A stretch of 64,000 nucleotides of DNA from Streptomyces sp. NBC_01244 (GCF_035987325.1 NZ_CP108489.1:236240-300239); one strand, 5' to 3'; shown: positions 38,573 to 48,260, counted from the stretch's first letter. Notes: generated from the letters alone by a model not told the origin. Program-made: numbers and translations.

Positions 38573-39211
38573 ATGGCATCCATGGCATCGAGAACACTCT
38601 GGGCGGCGCTGAAGCGCCCCACCTTCCTGCTGTCGTCCTGGCCTTGGCGGGCCATGGCGTACCTGCTCAGCGGCGTCCCCGTGGGCCTGCTCGGCCTCAT
38701 CGCGATCACCGCCGCGGTCGCGGTGGGCGGAGCGCTCGCGATCGTGCTCGTCGGAGTACCGCTGCTGCTCGCGGTGGCCCTGTCGGGCGTACCCATGGGG
38801 GCCGTGGAGCGGCGCAGGCTGCGCCTCCTGGACCGGCGGGAGGTCCACACCCCGCACGAACTGCCCGACGCGCCCGGCCTGCGGCCCTGGGCCGCCACCA
38901 GACTCAGGGAGGCCGCCAGCTGGCGCGAGCTCGCGTACACACTGCTGTTCGTGACGGTCCTCTGGCCGCTGGACCTGCTGGCAGTGGTCTTCGCCTTCAC
39001 CGTGCCGGTCGGGCTGATGGCGACCCCGTACCTGCTGGCCGCCTACGGTGACGGCGACCACACCATGGCGCTCAAGCAGTGGGCGGTCACGTCCTACCCG
39101 GAGGCCTGGGGCATGGCCGCACTCGGCCTCCTCCTGCTCCCCGCCGCGGTCTACGCCCTGACGGCTCTGGCGGGCGCCCGCGCCCACTGGGCCCGCACCC
39201 TTCTCACCTGA
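38573..39211 (+). CDS. Membrane protein with putative 'sensor' domain, no kinase
   Basis: The 212-aa protein has an N-terminal cytoplasmic stretch, two hydrophobic helices (about residues 27-66), a basic loop, and two more membrane segments (about 120-155 and 180-200). This matches the putative sensor domain that normally precedes a histidine kinase in actinobacteria. Here no kinase part follows; the stop is followed directly by a terminator-like hairpin. It could regulate a distant partner or have a structural role. The start is ambiguous between two ATGs 9 nt apart, because the first codons repeat ATGGCATCC. Confidence 0.7.
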   Translation: MASMASRTLWAALKRPTFLLSSWPWRAMAYLLSGVPVGLLGLIAITAAVAVGGALAIVLVGVPLLLAVALSGVPMGAVERRRLRLLDRREVHTPHELPDAPGLRPWAATRLREAASWRELAYTLLFVTVLWPLDLLAVVFAFTVPVGLMATPYLLAAYGDGDHTMALKQWAVTSYPEAWGMAALGLLLLPAAVYALTALAGARAHWARTLLT

Positions 39212-39231
39212 CCCGCCCACGGGCCCCCGCT

Positions 39232-39271
39232 CTGCGTCGCTCACGTCGATCAATTCAACGTGGCGACGCAG
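39232..39271. terminator. Hairpin between convergent genes
   Basis: Arms at 39232-39246 and 39258-39271 pair over 14 bp with one bulged T, with an 11-nt AT-rich loop. The hairpin lies between the end of the sensor-domain gene (plus) and the end of the methyltransferase gene (minus), the expected position for a shared terminator. Confidence 0.55.
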
Positions 39272-39373
39272 TCCCACGCCGGGAGTGTCGCCCTGCAACA
39301 CCCTGCGATGGCAACACCCTGCCCCTCCCCTCCGACCTCGGGGCCCGTCAGAGGGGCCGGCGACGCCGGGTCG

Positions 39374-40117
39374 TCAGGCGCGGCAGCGCAGCATCTCCAG
39401 CGGGGGGTTGTCGGCAAGGTTCGCCCAGTGCTCCGCGCCGAACTCCCGCAGACCGGCCTCGGACACCGTCACCGGAGTCCAGAGCAGATCACTGAACCCG
39501 GCCGCCTTCAGACAGCTCTCGTAGACCTCGCGGCGCGGCAGGTTGGCGACGAAGGAGACCGGCGGGTCGAGCAGCGCAGTGGTCCGCACCTGCCGCCCGG
39601 TCTCGACCTCCTCACCGGTGAGCTGGGTACGGAAGCCGTACTTCTCCGGGGTCGGCCCGTCGAACCGGTAGTCGGGCGACTGGTTGAGCAGGAAGAGCTC
39701 CGCGCCGGGCCTCAGGCTCCGGTGCACGTTGCGGCACATCCGTTCCGTGGTGGCGATGTCCGACGCGTAGTTGAGCAACTGCACGGCCAGCCCGATGTCG
39801 AAGGGCTCCTCGAAGGCCCGCAACTCCGCCGCGTCCCCCACCTCGTACCGCACACCCAGCGGATCGCGCTCCTCGATCGACTGCGCCACGGCGACCATCT
39901 CACCGGAAATGTCGATCCCGAGGACATCGCCGGCGCCCCGCCGCTTGAACTCCCGGCTGTAGAAGCCGGTACCGGACGCCAGGTCGAGAACGGACTTCCC
40001 CCTCACATCCCCGACCAGTGCCAGGAACCCCGGCACCACCGCGTACTGCTCCAGCGGGAGCGCCTTGAAGCCCTCGTAAGCCTCACCGATCTCGTCGTAC
40101 TGCTGCTGTGCACTCAC
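39374..40117 (-). CDS. Class I SAM-dependent methyltransferase
   Basis: The 247-aa protein has the SAM-binding motif I VLDLASGTGFYS (about residues 43-54), an acidic end of strand 2 (GIDIS) and motif II-like GDAAEL. It matches small-molecule methyltransferases of the Methyltransf_11/25 type. The substrate is unknown. It lies outside the NRPS operon, on the opposite strand and beyond two terminators, so a role in peptide tailoring is not supported. It ends 162 nt from the convergent sensor-domain gene. Confidence 0.85.
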   Translation of the reverse strand: MSAQQQYDEIGEAYEGFKALPLEQYAVVPGFLALVGDVRGKSVLDLASGTGFYSREFKRRGAGDVLGIDISGEMVAVAQSIEERDPLGVRYEVGDAAELRAFEEPFDIGLAVQLLNYASDIATTERMCRNVHRSLRPGAELFLLNQSPDYRFDGPTPEKYGFRTQLTGEEVETGRQVRTTALLDPPVSFVANLPRREVYESCLKAAGFSDLLWTPVTVSEAGLREFGAEHWANLADNPPLEMLRCRA

Positions 40118-40466
40118 CGTGCCGTCCTCCCCGTAAGTTCCACCGTCAGGACCCCGCCGCCCGCCCCGAATCGAGCCGGACCGAGCCCTCTACCTGGCAG
40201 TCTCTCCCTATCGCCCGGCCAGCCAGCCTTGGCGAAAACCACGAAAACCAGCGGCCCGTCCCGCCTCTACGACCACCGGCGCCTGCCGCAGAGCGAGTGC
40301 TTCCCGATGCTCTGTCACACGCCTGTGACGCGGACCGGACCATTCCACCCACACAAGATCACTAATTTTCATTCCGTAGCCAGCAGCCCGAACTCGACGG
40401 CCTCCACCGGAAGAGACCACGGCATACGGCTCTCCTTCACCCAGTGCACCGCTTCAAGGAGTCGTC
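40118..40466. other. Intergenic region between divergent genes
   Basis: These 349 bases separate the divergent methyltransferase and secreted-protein genes and should hold both promoters. A 16-bp palindrome lies at 40314-40329 and an AT-rich patch follows at about 40361-40380. AAGGAG before the ATG at 40467 is the ribosome site of the secreted protein. I see no credible gene or sigma-70-type promoter pair. Confidence 0.5.
40314..40329. promoter_or_regulatory. 16-bp palindrome, possible operator
   Basis: GTCACA and TGTGAC arms flank a 4-nt spacer, 138 bp upstream of the secreted-protein start. It is a perfect inverted repeat in a promoter region. The regulator is unknown; the arms resemble CRP half-sites in reversed order, so CRP binding is not claimed. 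Confidence 0.35.
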
Positions 40467-41342
40467 ATGCGTACCGCCCTCCGCGCCACCACCACCGCCC
40501 TCGTCCTCCTCGGCGCGGCGATCGCCGCCCCCGCCACGGCGTTCGCGGCCTCTTCCCCGGCCCAGGCGGCTTCCCCCGCGCGCACCCAGGTGGTCGCCGA
40601 GAACTGCATCAAGAGCCAGGTCATCCCCTCGCTGTTCGACGGCTACACCGTCAAGCTGACCAACAGCGCCCACACCGGCGCCAAGGCGCAGCTGCGCAAC
40701 GAGAGCGGCAAGGTGCTGGCCACGGTCGACCAGTCCAAGCCGCAGGACCTGTCCAACGGCCTGCGCATCGACGGCGTGCTGTCCACCGCGCCCGTCTTCA
40801 AGCAGCGCACCCAGGGCGGCGACACGCCGTGGACCGCCACCGCGTTCCCGAAGCTCCCCAAGGCCTGCAACACCGCCGGCAGCCTCTACTCCACGACGAA
40901 GTACGGCAGCCTGACCGTCAAGACCTACAAGGCCGGCCCGCAGCTCTTCAGCTCGCACCTCATCGAGAACGGCAAGCGCGTGGGCTTCCTGCACCCGGTG
41001 GGCAACGCCTACCAGGACGTCCGCAAGGTCGGCGAGCGCTACGTCCGCCTCACCGTCGACGGCGAGATCCACACCTGGACCGGCGCCACCACCACCTCCC
41101 CGAAGCTCGGCGTCTACAACGTCGCGGGCGGCACGAAGGTCCGCCTGGTGAAGAAGGACGGTCTGTACGGCGTCCAGATGACCTCGCACGGCTCCTGGAG
41201 CAACTGGACCTACTTCGCCAAGGGCAAGCCCGCGATCCTCCAGGACAACAACACCATCATCGTGCTGAACGCGAACGGCACCCTCTCCAACTTCGTCTAC
41301 GGCATCTCCCGTCAGACCGCCCCGGTCTGGAACCACGCCTGA
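40467..41342 (+). CDS. Secreted protein of unknown function
   Basis: The 291-aa protein has a clear Sec signal peptide: MRTALRATT, a hydrophobic core, then an Ala-rich cleavage region (AFAA, about residue 28). The mature part is rich in Lys, Thr and beta-strand patterns (TVKLTNSA, AQLRNESG, VRLVKKDG). No catalytic motif is recognised. AAGGAG lies 6 nt before ATG. The gene stands alone between a long promoter region and a strong terminator. Confidence 0.8.
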   Translation: MRTALRATTTALVLLGAAIAAPATAFAASSPAQAASPARTQVVAENCIKSQVIPSLFDGYTVKLTNSAHTGAKAQLRNESGKVLATVDQSKPQDLSNGLRIDGVLSTAPVFKQRTQGGDTPWTATAFPKLPKACNTAGSLYSTTKYGSLTVKTYKAGPQLFSSHLIENGKRVGFLHPVGNAYQDVRKVGERYVRLTVDGEIHTWTGATTTSPKLGVYNVAGGTKVRLVKKDGLYGVQMTSHGSWSNWTYFAKGKPAILQDNNTIIVLNANGTLSNFVYGISRQTAPVWNHA

Positions 41343-41388
41343 TCACCCACTGACCCGCCCCGACCGACACCCCACCCGCACCACCCCG

Positions 41389-41429
41389 AAGGGGCCGTCC
41401 CGGCCGACACTCTGCCGGCACGGCCCCCT
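41389..41429 (+). terminator. Hairpin terminator after the secreted-protein gene
   Basis: Ten-bp perfect outer arms (41389-41398 and 41420-41429) enclose a second CCGGC/GCCGG stem. The hairpin begins 46 nt after the stop of the secreted-protein gene. Confidence 0.7.
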
Positions 41430-41574
41430 TCCGCTCCCACGCCCTGAGGCAAAACTCCCGGAGCAGGTGCCGCAGGACGCCGGGTCGTTCCGGATGCACG
41501 CCGTGCCCCGTGCCGGAGACGCTCACGCCCATCGCCCCCGGTTGCTGCAGTCGGGTGTCCACAGCCCCCGGGCA

Positions 41575-42753
41575 TCACCCCCGGTGCCGCATCAGTGCCT
41601 CTCGCACGGTGGTGATGGCTATGCGCTCTTGCTCCAGGCGTAGGTGCGGCCGGTAGGTGCCGGTCCGCAGGTCCTGGTAGAGGCGGGCCTCCTCGGGTGT
41701 GAGGTTGGTCAGGCCGTCGCGTGCTTGCGTCTTCTCTTGGCTCCAGTGGGACTTGTGTGCGAGAAGGGTGGCGCGGTCCATGAGTAGTGACGTGGTGTGC
41801 GGGAAGCATGCTCGGACTTGGTCGAGGATGGCGAAGCCATGGGTGTCGATGTCGCCCCAGTAGCAGAGGTCGACGTCGTCGAGCCAGGGCAGGTGACGCA
41901 GCAGGGCAGCGGCGTATCCGGAGCCGAGAATGGCGATGGCGTCGGGGACCGGCGGGAGCGAGAGATAGGTGATCTCGTTCTCGAGGACGAAGACCGTGCG
42001 TACCCTCGGGGGCCACTCGGCCAGTTCCTGGGCGCGGACGGTGAGTTCGCTGAAGGGCAGGGGAGAGGCGCCGAGGTAGCGCAGGCGGATGTAGACGGGC
42101 TTGGTGCGGAAGCCGTAGCGGGCGGCGAGATCATTCTTCGGGGCGCCGGTGTCTATGCGGTTCTCGGGGAGGGCATGGTCGAGGAGCTCCGCGAGGATCG
42201 CCTTGTGGGTCTCGATGAACTTGGTGTCCACGCCGGGGACGTCGATCTCGCGCAGGTAGACCTGTTGTGCGCTGTGGTCGCGGATCCAGCGGACGGTGCG
42301 CACGAGCTGGTGCCAGGCCGCGGTGTGCACGAGGACCTTCATGGGGTGGTCGGTCATCCACCGGGCGAGGCCGGGGTAATGAAGTGCGGTGTGCTCGTAC
42401 AGGGTGTGGAAGCGGTCGACCAGGTCGGTGACGCCCAGCAGTGCCCATAGGGCGAGGCGGGTGTCGACCCAGGCCCGGGCTGGCACGGTGTGGGAGGGAA
42501 GGCCGTTGCGGCCGCCGATGGATCTGGTCTGGAGGCGCAGTTGGGGGTGAAGGCCGGGGGCCCAGGACTGCGCCCAGGCGAGTGCCTGCTCGTAATGGTG
42601 CAGGGTGTCGGCTGCGGTCGGGCCCTTGAGCGGCACGGCGATGGGTTCGAAGGGGTGTCCGCCTGCTGCGGCGGCGAGGTAGCGGCCGCTGGTCCACTTG
42701 CGACGCAGGGTCTCGACAACGTCCTCGGGGCGGCTCCACCCGGCCGGTGTCAT
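41575..42753 (-). CDS. jetD: Wadjet system nuclease subunit JetD
   Basis: The 392-aa protein is the topoisomerase-VI/Toprim-like nuclease subunit of the type I Wadjet (JetABCD) anti-plasmid system, which cuts circular plasmid DNA after loop extrusion by the SMC part. Toprim motifs are visible in the C-terminal half: FVLENE (first acidic residue) and a GDID motif in CYWGDIDTHGF, with AILGSGYAA between. The N-terminal part matches the DUF3322-type region. It is the last gene of the operon; its ATG at 42753 overlaps the jetC stop. Confidence 0.92.
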   Translation of the reverse strand: MTPAGWSRPEDVVETLRRKWTSGRYLAAAAGGHPFEPIAVPLKGPTAADTLHHYEQALAWAQSWAPGLHPQLRLQTRSIGGRNGLPSHTVPARAWVDTRLALWALLGVTDLVDRFHTLYEHTALHYPGLARWMTDHPMKVLVHTAAWHQLVRTVRWIRDHSAQQVYLREIDVPGVDTKFIETHKAILAELLDHALPENRIDTGAPKNDLAARYGFRTKPVYIRLRYLGASPLPFSELTVRAQELAEWPPRVRTVFVLENEITYLSLPPVPDAIAILGSGYAAALLRHLPWLDDVDLCYWGDIDTHGFAILDQVRACFPHTTSLLMDRATLLAHKSHWSQEKTQARDGLTNLTPEEARLYQDLRTGTYRPHLRLEQERIAITTVREALMRHRG

Positions 42754-45700
42754 GACTGCTCCGCGGGCGGCTGGTGGGCCTGCCGGGCCGCTTGTTTGTG
42801 GGCGCGGAACTCCTCGATGGTGAGGTTGACCAGGCGGGAGCGGGTCTCGTCGGGCTTGTCGACGTAGCCGACGCGGGTGACGTGGGGCTCGATGACGTGC
42901 AGCTTCTGGAGCGGGGTGATGACAAGGAGCTGCAGGCCCAGACGCTGGAACAGGTCGAGGGCGAAGTGGGCGGAGGAGTCGTCTCCGCGTCCGAAGGCCT
43001 CGTCGATGGTGACGAAGTGGAAGGTCTTGGCCTTGGCGGTGGTGGGGTCGATGCGGAACTGGTAGGCGAGGGAGGCCGCGAGGACGGTGTAGGCGAGCTT
43101 TTCCTTCTGGCCGCCTGACTTTCCGCCGGAATCGGGGTGGACCTCGTGCTCGTTGCCGGTGCCGCGGTCGAGCTCGCTGGCGGAGAAGACGAACCAGCGC
43201 CGCACGTCGGAGACCCGGGCGGTCCACCCGGCGTCGACTCGGGTGTGGTCGGCACGGCCCTTGAACCGATCGAGGAGCGCTTTGACCTGGAGGAACTTCT
43301 CCTCGGTGTAGGCGTCGCCGGTGTCGTTGGAGAGCGCTTCGCTGCTGCAGGCTCGCAGGTCGTGCTGGAACTCGCGGATCTCTCTGTTCAGCGTGGGGGC
43401 GGCGTTCAGCTGGATGTAGCGGCCCGGGTTGTAGTCGATGCCGGCCAGCGAGTCGTTGATCACGTCGATGCGATCGCGGATCTGCTGCTCCTGGGCGGTG
43501 AGCCGGCCTTGAAAGGAGGCGATGTCCCGGATGACATTCGTACGCAGGTAGAGGAGAAACTGCTGCTCGAAGCGGGGCAGGTCCTCGTTGGTGAGATGGC
43601 GGTGCAGGGATCTGTAGCCGACGGCCGACTCCATGGAGTTGTCCAGTTCGGTGGTGTGGGCCGGGTATCTGCCGCGGAAGGCGGTCATCAGCCCGATTGC
43701 CTGGTTGCTCGCCTGGCGCAGGGCGTCGTTGCGTCTGCCGATCGTGCGCTGCAGTTGTGCTTCGGCGTCGCGCTCGGCGGTGTCCAGGTCCTCCAGGCGG
43801 CTGTCTTCGCTGCCGGCCGCAGGCAGGAACCGGCTCAGGGCGCTTTCGTGCTCCGCCAGGGCGTCGAGGTCGCACTTCGCCAGCAGGCTCGTGGTCTTCT
43901 CCAGCAGCGTGGTGGTGCCCTCGGTGTCGTGGCGGAGCGCGCCCAGTTCTTCCTGGCCCTGGCCGAAGGCCTCCTCGCTCTGCTTGATGTCGTTCCTGGT
44001 TTGCTGGAGCTGAGAGGTGAGCGCGTCCAGGCCTGCTTCGGCCTCCAAGGTGCGTTTTTGCCGTGCGAGCTCTTCGATGTCGGCAACGCTGGCCGGCCAG
44101 TCGAGTTCCGCGTAGGCGGTGACGCTGGTCAGGAGGGTGAGGGCGCCGTTGGTTTTGGCGCGGGCCTTTTGCCGCGTCTCGAGTTCGCGGGTGGCGGCGG
44201 TGAGGGCGGCGCTCTCGCGGGTGAGGCGGTCGGCGTCGGCGAGGAGGGCGTCGAGTTTGGTCTGGTTGCTCCAGCCCAGCACCCAGTTGCGCCGGTCGTC
44301 GATGCGGTGGGTGTCGTTCTTCTCGTGGCGGCCCCCGCCGGCCTTGACCAGGCCTTGCCGGGTGACGGCGGGCCGGGTGGCGCGGGTGAAGGTGTCCAGG
44401 TCTTCGGCGCACAGGTAATCGGCGCGGGCGCGTAGCCGTGCGGCGAGCCAGTCGCGTGCCCAGCTGTCGGACTTGAGGTCGAGTTTGCCGGTCAGCAGAG
44501 TGCGGTCGTCGGGCAGCACGGTGCGCGGAGTGTCGGCGGGAATCTCGTAGTAGACGATCCTGATTCCCAGGTGACGGCCGTTGACCCAGGACGAGACCGC
44601 ATCGTAGTGAGTGTGCGGGACCAGCAGGGACAGGGCGAACCCGCGCAGGACGCGTTCGGCGGCGCCGGCCCAGGCGGCCTCGTCGTCGCGGACCTGGATC
44701 AGCTCGCCGGCGAACGGCAGGACGTCGATGCCGACGCCGGTGGCGGAGGCGAGTTCGCGGCGCAGGTCCAGCAGATGGGCGGGAATGCTGGAGCGCTGCT
44801 GCTGCAGGCTGGTGATCTCGCGTCGCATCTCGTCGGTCGCGGCGGTGTTGTCGCGGCGCGCGACGGCGAGGCCGTCCAGTTCCTCGCGGCTCTGCCGTTC
44901 CTGTTCCCCGGCCCGGGTACGGGCGGCGGCGATCTGCTCCGTGCGCTCGTGGAAGGAGGCGGAGTCGGTGACCGGGTCCATGCCTGCTTGCGCGAGCCAG
45001 TCGTTGTACTCGCTGGCGCGGTCTCGGCGCCGCTTGCGGTCGCGGCCCAACTCATCGATCCGGCCGGTCAGCAGGACGAGCTTCTCCCCGCCGGCGCCGT
45101 CGATGCGGCGCTGCAGACCGTCGGCCGCACCGCGCAGCTGCTCCAGTTGTCGCGCGCGGGTGGACTGAAGTTCCTCCAGTTCCATCGTGCGGGCACGCAG
45201 GGCCGTGTGGCGTGCGCCGAGGAGGCGCTGGCGATGACCGGCGAAGAACGCGGGGACGGCGCCGCGGTGCCTTTCCAGGATGGTGAGGTCTTCCTGGAGG
45301 TTGTCGTACCGGGTGCACGCCTCGACGATCGGGGTCAGGCCTTCGATCATCTGGCGGGCCCGCACCACTTCGTTGTGGCTGGCGGTGAGTGCGTCGAAGT
45401 GAGCGACGATTTTGTCGACGGCTGCCTGCGCGTCGAACGGCTCCAGCATCCGCTCGCGGACGAATTCGTCCAGGCTGCCCACGGCCTTCATCGACACCGT
45501 CTGATGGAACAGCTCCAGAGCCTGCTCGCCGGGGATGCCCAGGCCGCGGCGCAGCGCCTTGCCGTACTGCGTGTACGCGTTGCCGTGGAGGGTGGCACCA
45601 CGCTGTTTCAGCTGCCGACGCAGGTCGGTGATGTCGGTGCCGAAGCCGGTGAAGTCGCTGTCGATGGACAGCGGGTGCTCGGCGGTCAGATAGAACCGCT

Positions 45701-46184
45701 CCGGCTGCCCGGTACTGGTAGGAGAGGTCCAGTAGAAGACTTGCGCGAGTGTGAGGTGGGTACCGAGGGCGTAGTTGGTGAAGACGCCCAGGATCACGCT
45801 GTAGGAGGCATGGCCGCGCAGCCCCACGGGGCGCGTACTGCCCGTTGCTTCGACACGTTCGTTCCGATAGTGGCCCAGGACGTAGGAGCGCAGGTCGCGT
45901 TCCTTGGCCTCGGCACCCGCCGCCTTGTTGTAGTCGATCTTGTGGGCGGGCAGGAGCAGTGTCGTGATCGCGTCCACCAGGGTGGACTTGCCCGAACCGA
46001 CACCGCCGGTGAGCAGCGCGCTGTGCCCGTCGACGGCGAACGTGCGGGTGGTGCGGTGGAAGGTGCCCCAGTTCAGCACCTCCAGGCGGGCGAGCCGGAA
46101 TCCGGGGCCGACGTCGTAGGTGTGTGCCGGGCCGGGCGCCGTCTGGTGGGGGATGAGCGCCGCCGGGCCGGTGGTGAGAGTCAT
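42750..46184 (-). CDS. jetC: Wadjet SMC-like ATPase JetC
   Basis: The 1144-aa protein is a MukB/SMC-like ATPase, the motor of Wadjet. Walker A is GGVGSGKST (residues 60-68), the ABC signature region is SGGQKEKL (about 1025) and Walker B is TIDEAFG (about 1058). The middle is long, charged, heptad-like coiled coil (about 230-480 and 620-900) around a hinge. It overlaps jetB by 4 nt (ATGA) and jetD by 4 nt. Length and motifs fit an intact protein. Confidence 0.94.
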   Translation of the reverse strand: MTLTTGPAALIPHQTAPGPAHTYDVGPGFRLARLEVLNWGTFHRTTRTFAVDGHSALLTGGVGSGKSTLVDAITTLLLPAHKIDYNKAAGAEAKERDLRSYVLGHYRNERVEATGSTRPVGLRGHASYSVILGVFTNYALGTHLTLAQVFYWTSPTSTGQPERFYLTAEHPLSIDSDFTGFGTDITDLRRQLKQRGATLHGNAYTQYGKALRRGLGIPGEQALELFHQTVSMKAVGSLDEFVRERMLEPFDAQAAVDKIVAHFDALTASHNEVVRARQMIEGLTPIVEACTRYDNLQEDLTILERHRGAVPAFFAGHRQRLLGARHTALRARTMELEELQSTRARQLEQLRGAADGLQRRIDGAGGEKLVLLTGRIDELGRDRKRRRDRASEYNDWLAQAGMDPVTDSASFHERTEQIAAARTRAGEQERQSREELDGLAVARRDNTAATDEMRREITSLQQQRSSIPAHLLDLRRELASATGVGIDVLPFAGELIQVRDDEAAWAGAAERVLRGFALSLLVPHTHYDAVSSWVNGRHLGIRIVYYEIPADTPRTVLPDDRTLLTGKLDLKSDSWARDWLAARLRARADYLCAEDLDTFTRATRPAVTRQGLVKAGGGRHEKNDTHRIDDRRNWVLGWSNQTKLDALLADADRLTRESAALTAATRELETRQKARAKTNGALTLLTSVTAYAELDWPASVADIEELARQKRTLEAEAGLDALTSQLQQTRNDIKQSEEAFGQGQEELGALRHDTEGTTTLLEKTTSLLAKCDLDALAEHESALSRFLPAAGSEDSRLEDLDTAERDAEAQLQRTIGRRNDALRQASNQAIGLMTAFRGRYPAHTTELDNSMESAVGYRSLHRHLTNEDLPRFEQQFLLYLRTNVIRDIASFQGRLTAQEQQIRDRIDVINDSLAGIDYNPGRYIQLNAAPTLNREIREFQHDLRACSSEALSNDTGDAYTEEKFLQVKALLDRFKGRADHTRVDAGWTARVSDVRRWFVFSASELDRGTGNEHEVHPDSGGKSGGQKEKLAYTVLAASLAYQFRIDPTTAKAKTFHFVTIDEAFGRGDDSSAHFALDLFQRLGLQLLVITPLQKLHVIEPHVTRVGYVDKPDETRSRLVNLTIEEFRAHKQAARQAHQPPAEQS

Positions 46185-46771
46185 GCGTCGTCCTTGACCG
46201 TGGTGGAGACAGCGCTGCGGTAGGTGGCGAGGAGGTCGCTGAAATCGCTCAGAACCTGGGCGTCGACCAGGGCCTTGAGGTGCCGCCGTACCTCGTAGGT
46301 TGCGGTCTGCTTCGTCGGGCGCAGCACCTTGAGGTCGACGAGCTTCCTTATGTGGGCGTCGATCTGGTCGACGAGCTGGGCTTCGTTGCCGCGTGGGGGC
46401 AGGAAGCTGCGGACCATCTCGACCAGGTCCTGGCGGCTCAGCACCAGGCGCGGATCGACGGAGCCGGCGTCGCTGTCCGCCAGCCGCCCGCGCAGCAGGA
46501 CGAGCATCAGGCTGACGGGGAAGGAGAGCCGGTGCCGGGTGACCAGCCTCGGCACGGTGGTCCCGTCGTCCCGGGCCTCACTGTCCTGCTGGCGCACGTA
46601 GGCGTAGCCCTCGGCGCGGTCGACGACGACATCGAGGCCGATCACGCCGAGGTAGTCGCCGATCGCCGCCTGCTGGGCGAGGATCTGCTCCCACACCAGC
46701 GGAGTGTCGCCCTGGTAGAGCACGCCCGCCTTCAGCAGGTGGACCACGGGGGCGGTGAGGGCATCGCTCAT
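46181..46771 (-). CDS. jetB: Wadjet MukE-like subunit JetB
   Basis: The 196-aa protein is the MukE-like (winged-helix KITE) subunit that bridges JetA and JetC in Wadjet. Assignment rests on length, on its place between the JetA- and JetC-like genes, and on a DUF4194-like pattern (LRGRLADSD, LVDQIDAHIRKLVDL). It overlaps both neighbours by 4 nt, so it is translationally coupled. Confidence 0.88.
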   Translation of the reverse strand: MSDALTAPVVHLLKAGVLYQGDTPLVWEQILAQQAAIGDYLGVIGLDVVVDRAEGYAYVRQQDSEARDDGTTVPRLVTRHRLSFPVSLMLVLLRGRLADSDAGSVDPRLVLSRQDLVEMVRSFLPPRGNEAQLVDQIDAHIRKLVDLKVLRPTKQTATYEVRRHLKALVDAQVLSDFSDLLATYRSAVSTTVKDDA

Positions 46772-48237
46772 CGAGGGTCGGCCTTTCCGGCGGCCGTGCC
46801 GCCCGCGTTGCGTACGAACATCACATGCGGCACCTCGGCCCGGGCGTGGCCCGGTGCCCCCACACGCGGGTAGACCAGGACATCGGTATGCCCTGGGTCC
46901 ACGCTCACATCCAGATCGGGATGCTGGATGCGGAAGTAGCCGAGCAGTTCCGCGAGCCCCAGGGTCAGCGGATGGTCCTCGACGACAGCGGCCAGGGCCG
47001 CCTGGCCGTGCGGGCTCGCGGCGACCGCGTCCAGGACGTGGCCGGCCAGCAACTCGGTGTCCACGTGGATGCCGGCGAACAGCTCCGTGAGATCCGCCTC
47101 GGTGTCGTCGGAAGGCCCTTGCACGGTGGTGTCCAACTCGACGCGTTCGACCGGCATGTACAGCCGGCGCTCCATCGGCAGCGCGATGCCCGCCTGGGGC
47201 ATCTCCAGCTCCATGCCGGGCAGATCCGCCATGTCGCCCAGGGCGGTGACGTGGCGCTGGACGGAGCGCACCAGCGCCAGCACACGCTGGTCCTCCGCCC
47301 GGCTTCGGTCGACCAGGAACCGGCGCAGCTGTTCTGTCAGCTGCCGGACGGTGTCCTGGGTGTTCTCCGCCGCCTCCAGCCAGGCGAACGGAACCTTCAG
47401 CAGGGTCCGGTCGGTTCTGCCCTCCAGCTGCGGCAACTGGGTGACCTGCTGCAGCAGTTCCCGTAGCTCCTGCTGGCGGCGTGGGGAGAGGAGGTAATCG
47501 AAGAACGCTTGGAAGCTCTGCCCCTGGTCGGACTGGGCGATCTCGTCGCGCTCCAGCAGGAAGTCGGCCAACTGCTCGCCCTTTCCGCCTTCCGCGGTCG
47601 CCACTTGCCGACGCAGCCGACGGTCCAGTTCCCGCAGATTCGCCTCCACCTCACGGAAGTCCCGCAGGAGTTCGACCGCGATGCTCTCCACCTGCTGGTA
47701 GCGGTCCAGCAGGGCCAGCGGGGAAAGGAGTTCCACCTCTCCGGTGAGCAGCCGGGCGATCTGGGCGTCGAGCGCATCACGTTCCCGGCGCAGTTCGTCG
47801 ATGCGCGCCTGCGGGTCGGTCTGCGCCCCGAAGGCCATCTGCCGAAGAAGCGTGACGACGGTGTTCAGGCGGGACTCGGTCCCGATGAACGAGCGTGCCG
47901 GCAAATCCCGCACCCAGGCCACGGCCTTCTCCAGGGCCGTGGTCGCATCGAAGTGCGCCTCGTCCTCGCCGGGCGGGTAGTACTTACGCAGCCAACCGCT
48001 CTTCGTCCACTCCGCCAGATAGCCGCCTGCGGTCCGCGGAAAGGAGCCGGGCTCGCGCTCGTTGAGGAGGTAGAGCTGATCGTCCAGCCGGGACTCCAGC
48101 ACGCTCTCGGGCACGCCGCGCGCGTTCTCCTCGACGAACACCGTGCCGCAGAAGGACAGCACTAATGTGGCGTTGTCCGCGCGCAGTAGCACCCATGCCG
48201 GGTGGCTGGTGAGAGCCGTGACCTGATCGAATTGCAT
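46768..48237 (-). CDS. jetA: Wadjet MukF-like kleisin subunit JetA
   Basis: The 489-aa protein is the kleisin-like subunit of Wadjet (DUF3375/MukF-like). It has an N-terminal helical domain, a central charged helix-rich region (about 130-330) and an Asp/Glu-rich C-terminus that would contact the SMC heads. It is the first gene of jetABCD. The ATG at 48237 lies 24 bases past a 13-bp inverted repeat (48261-48300). Confidence 0.9.
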   Translation of the reverse strand: MQFDQVTALTSHPAWVLLRADNATLVLSFCGTVFVEENARGVPESVLESRLDDQLYLLNEREPGSFPRTAGGYLAEWTKSGWLRKYYPPGEDEAHFDATTALEKAVAWVRDLPARSFIGTESRLNTVVTLLRQMAFGAQTDPQARIDELRRERDALDAQIARLLTGEVELLSPLALLDRYQQVESIAVELLRDFREVEANLRELDRRLRRQVATAEGGKGEQLADFLLERDEIAQSDQGQSFQAFFDYLLSPRRQQELRELLQQVTQLPQLEGRTDRTLLKVPFAWLEAAENTQDTVRQLTEQLRRFLVDRSRAEDQRVLALVRSVQRHVTALGDMADLPGMELEMPQAGIALPMERRLYMPVERVELDTTVQGPSDDTEADLTELFAGIHVDTELLAGHVLDAVAASPHGQAALAAVVEDHPLTLGLAELLGYFRIQHPDLDVSVDPGHTDVLVYPRVGAPGHARAEVPHVMFVRNAGGTAAGKADPR

Positions 48238-48260
48238 GCAACCCCCGGTCGCGCACCTGC

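Noticed and set aside
41575..44412. 945-aa minus-strand frame including jetD
   Set aside because: Its first 550 codons are a shadow of jetC; the real jetD start is ATG 42753, overlapping the jetC stop.
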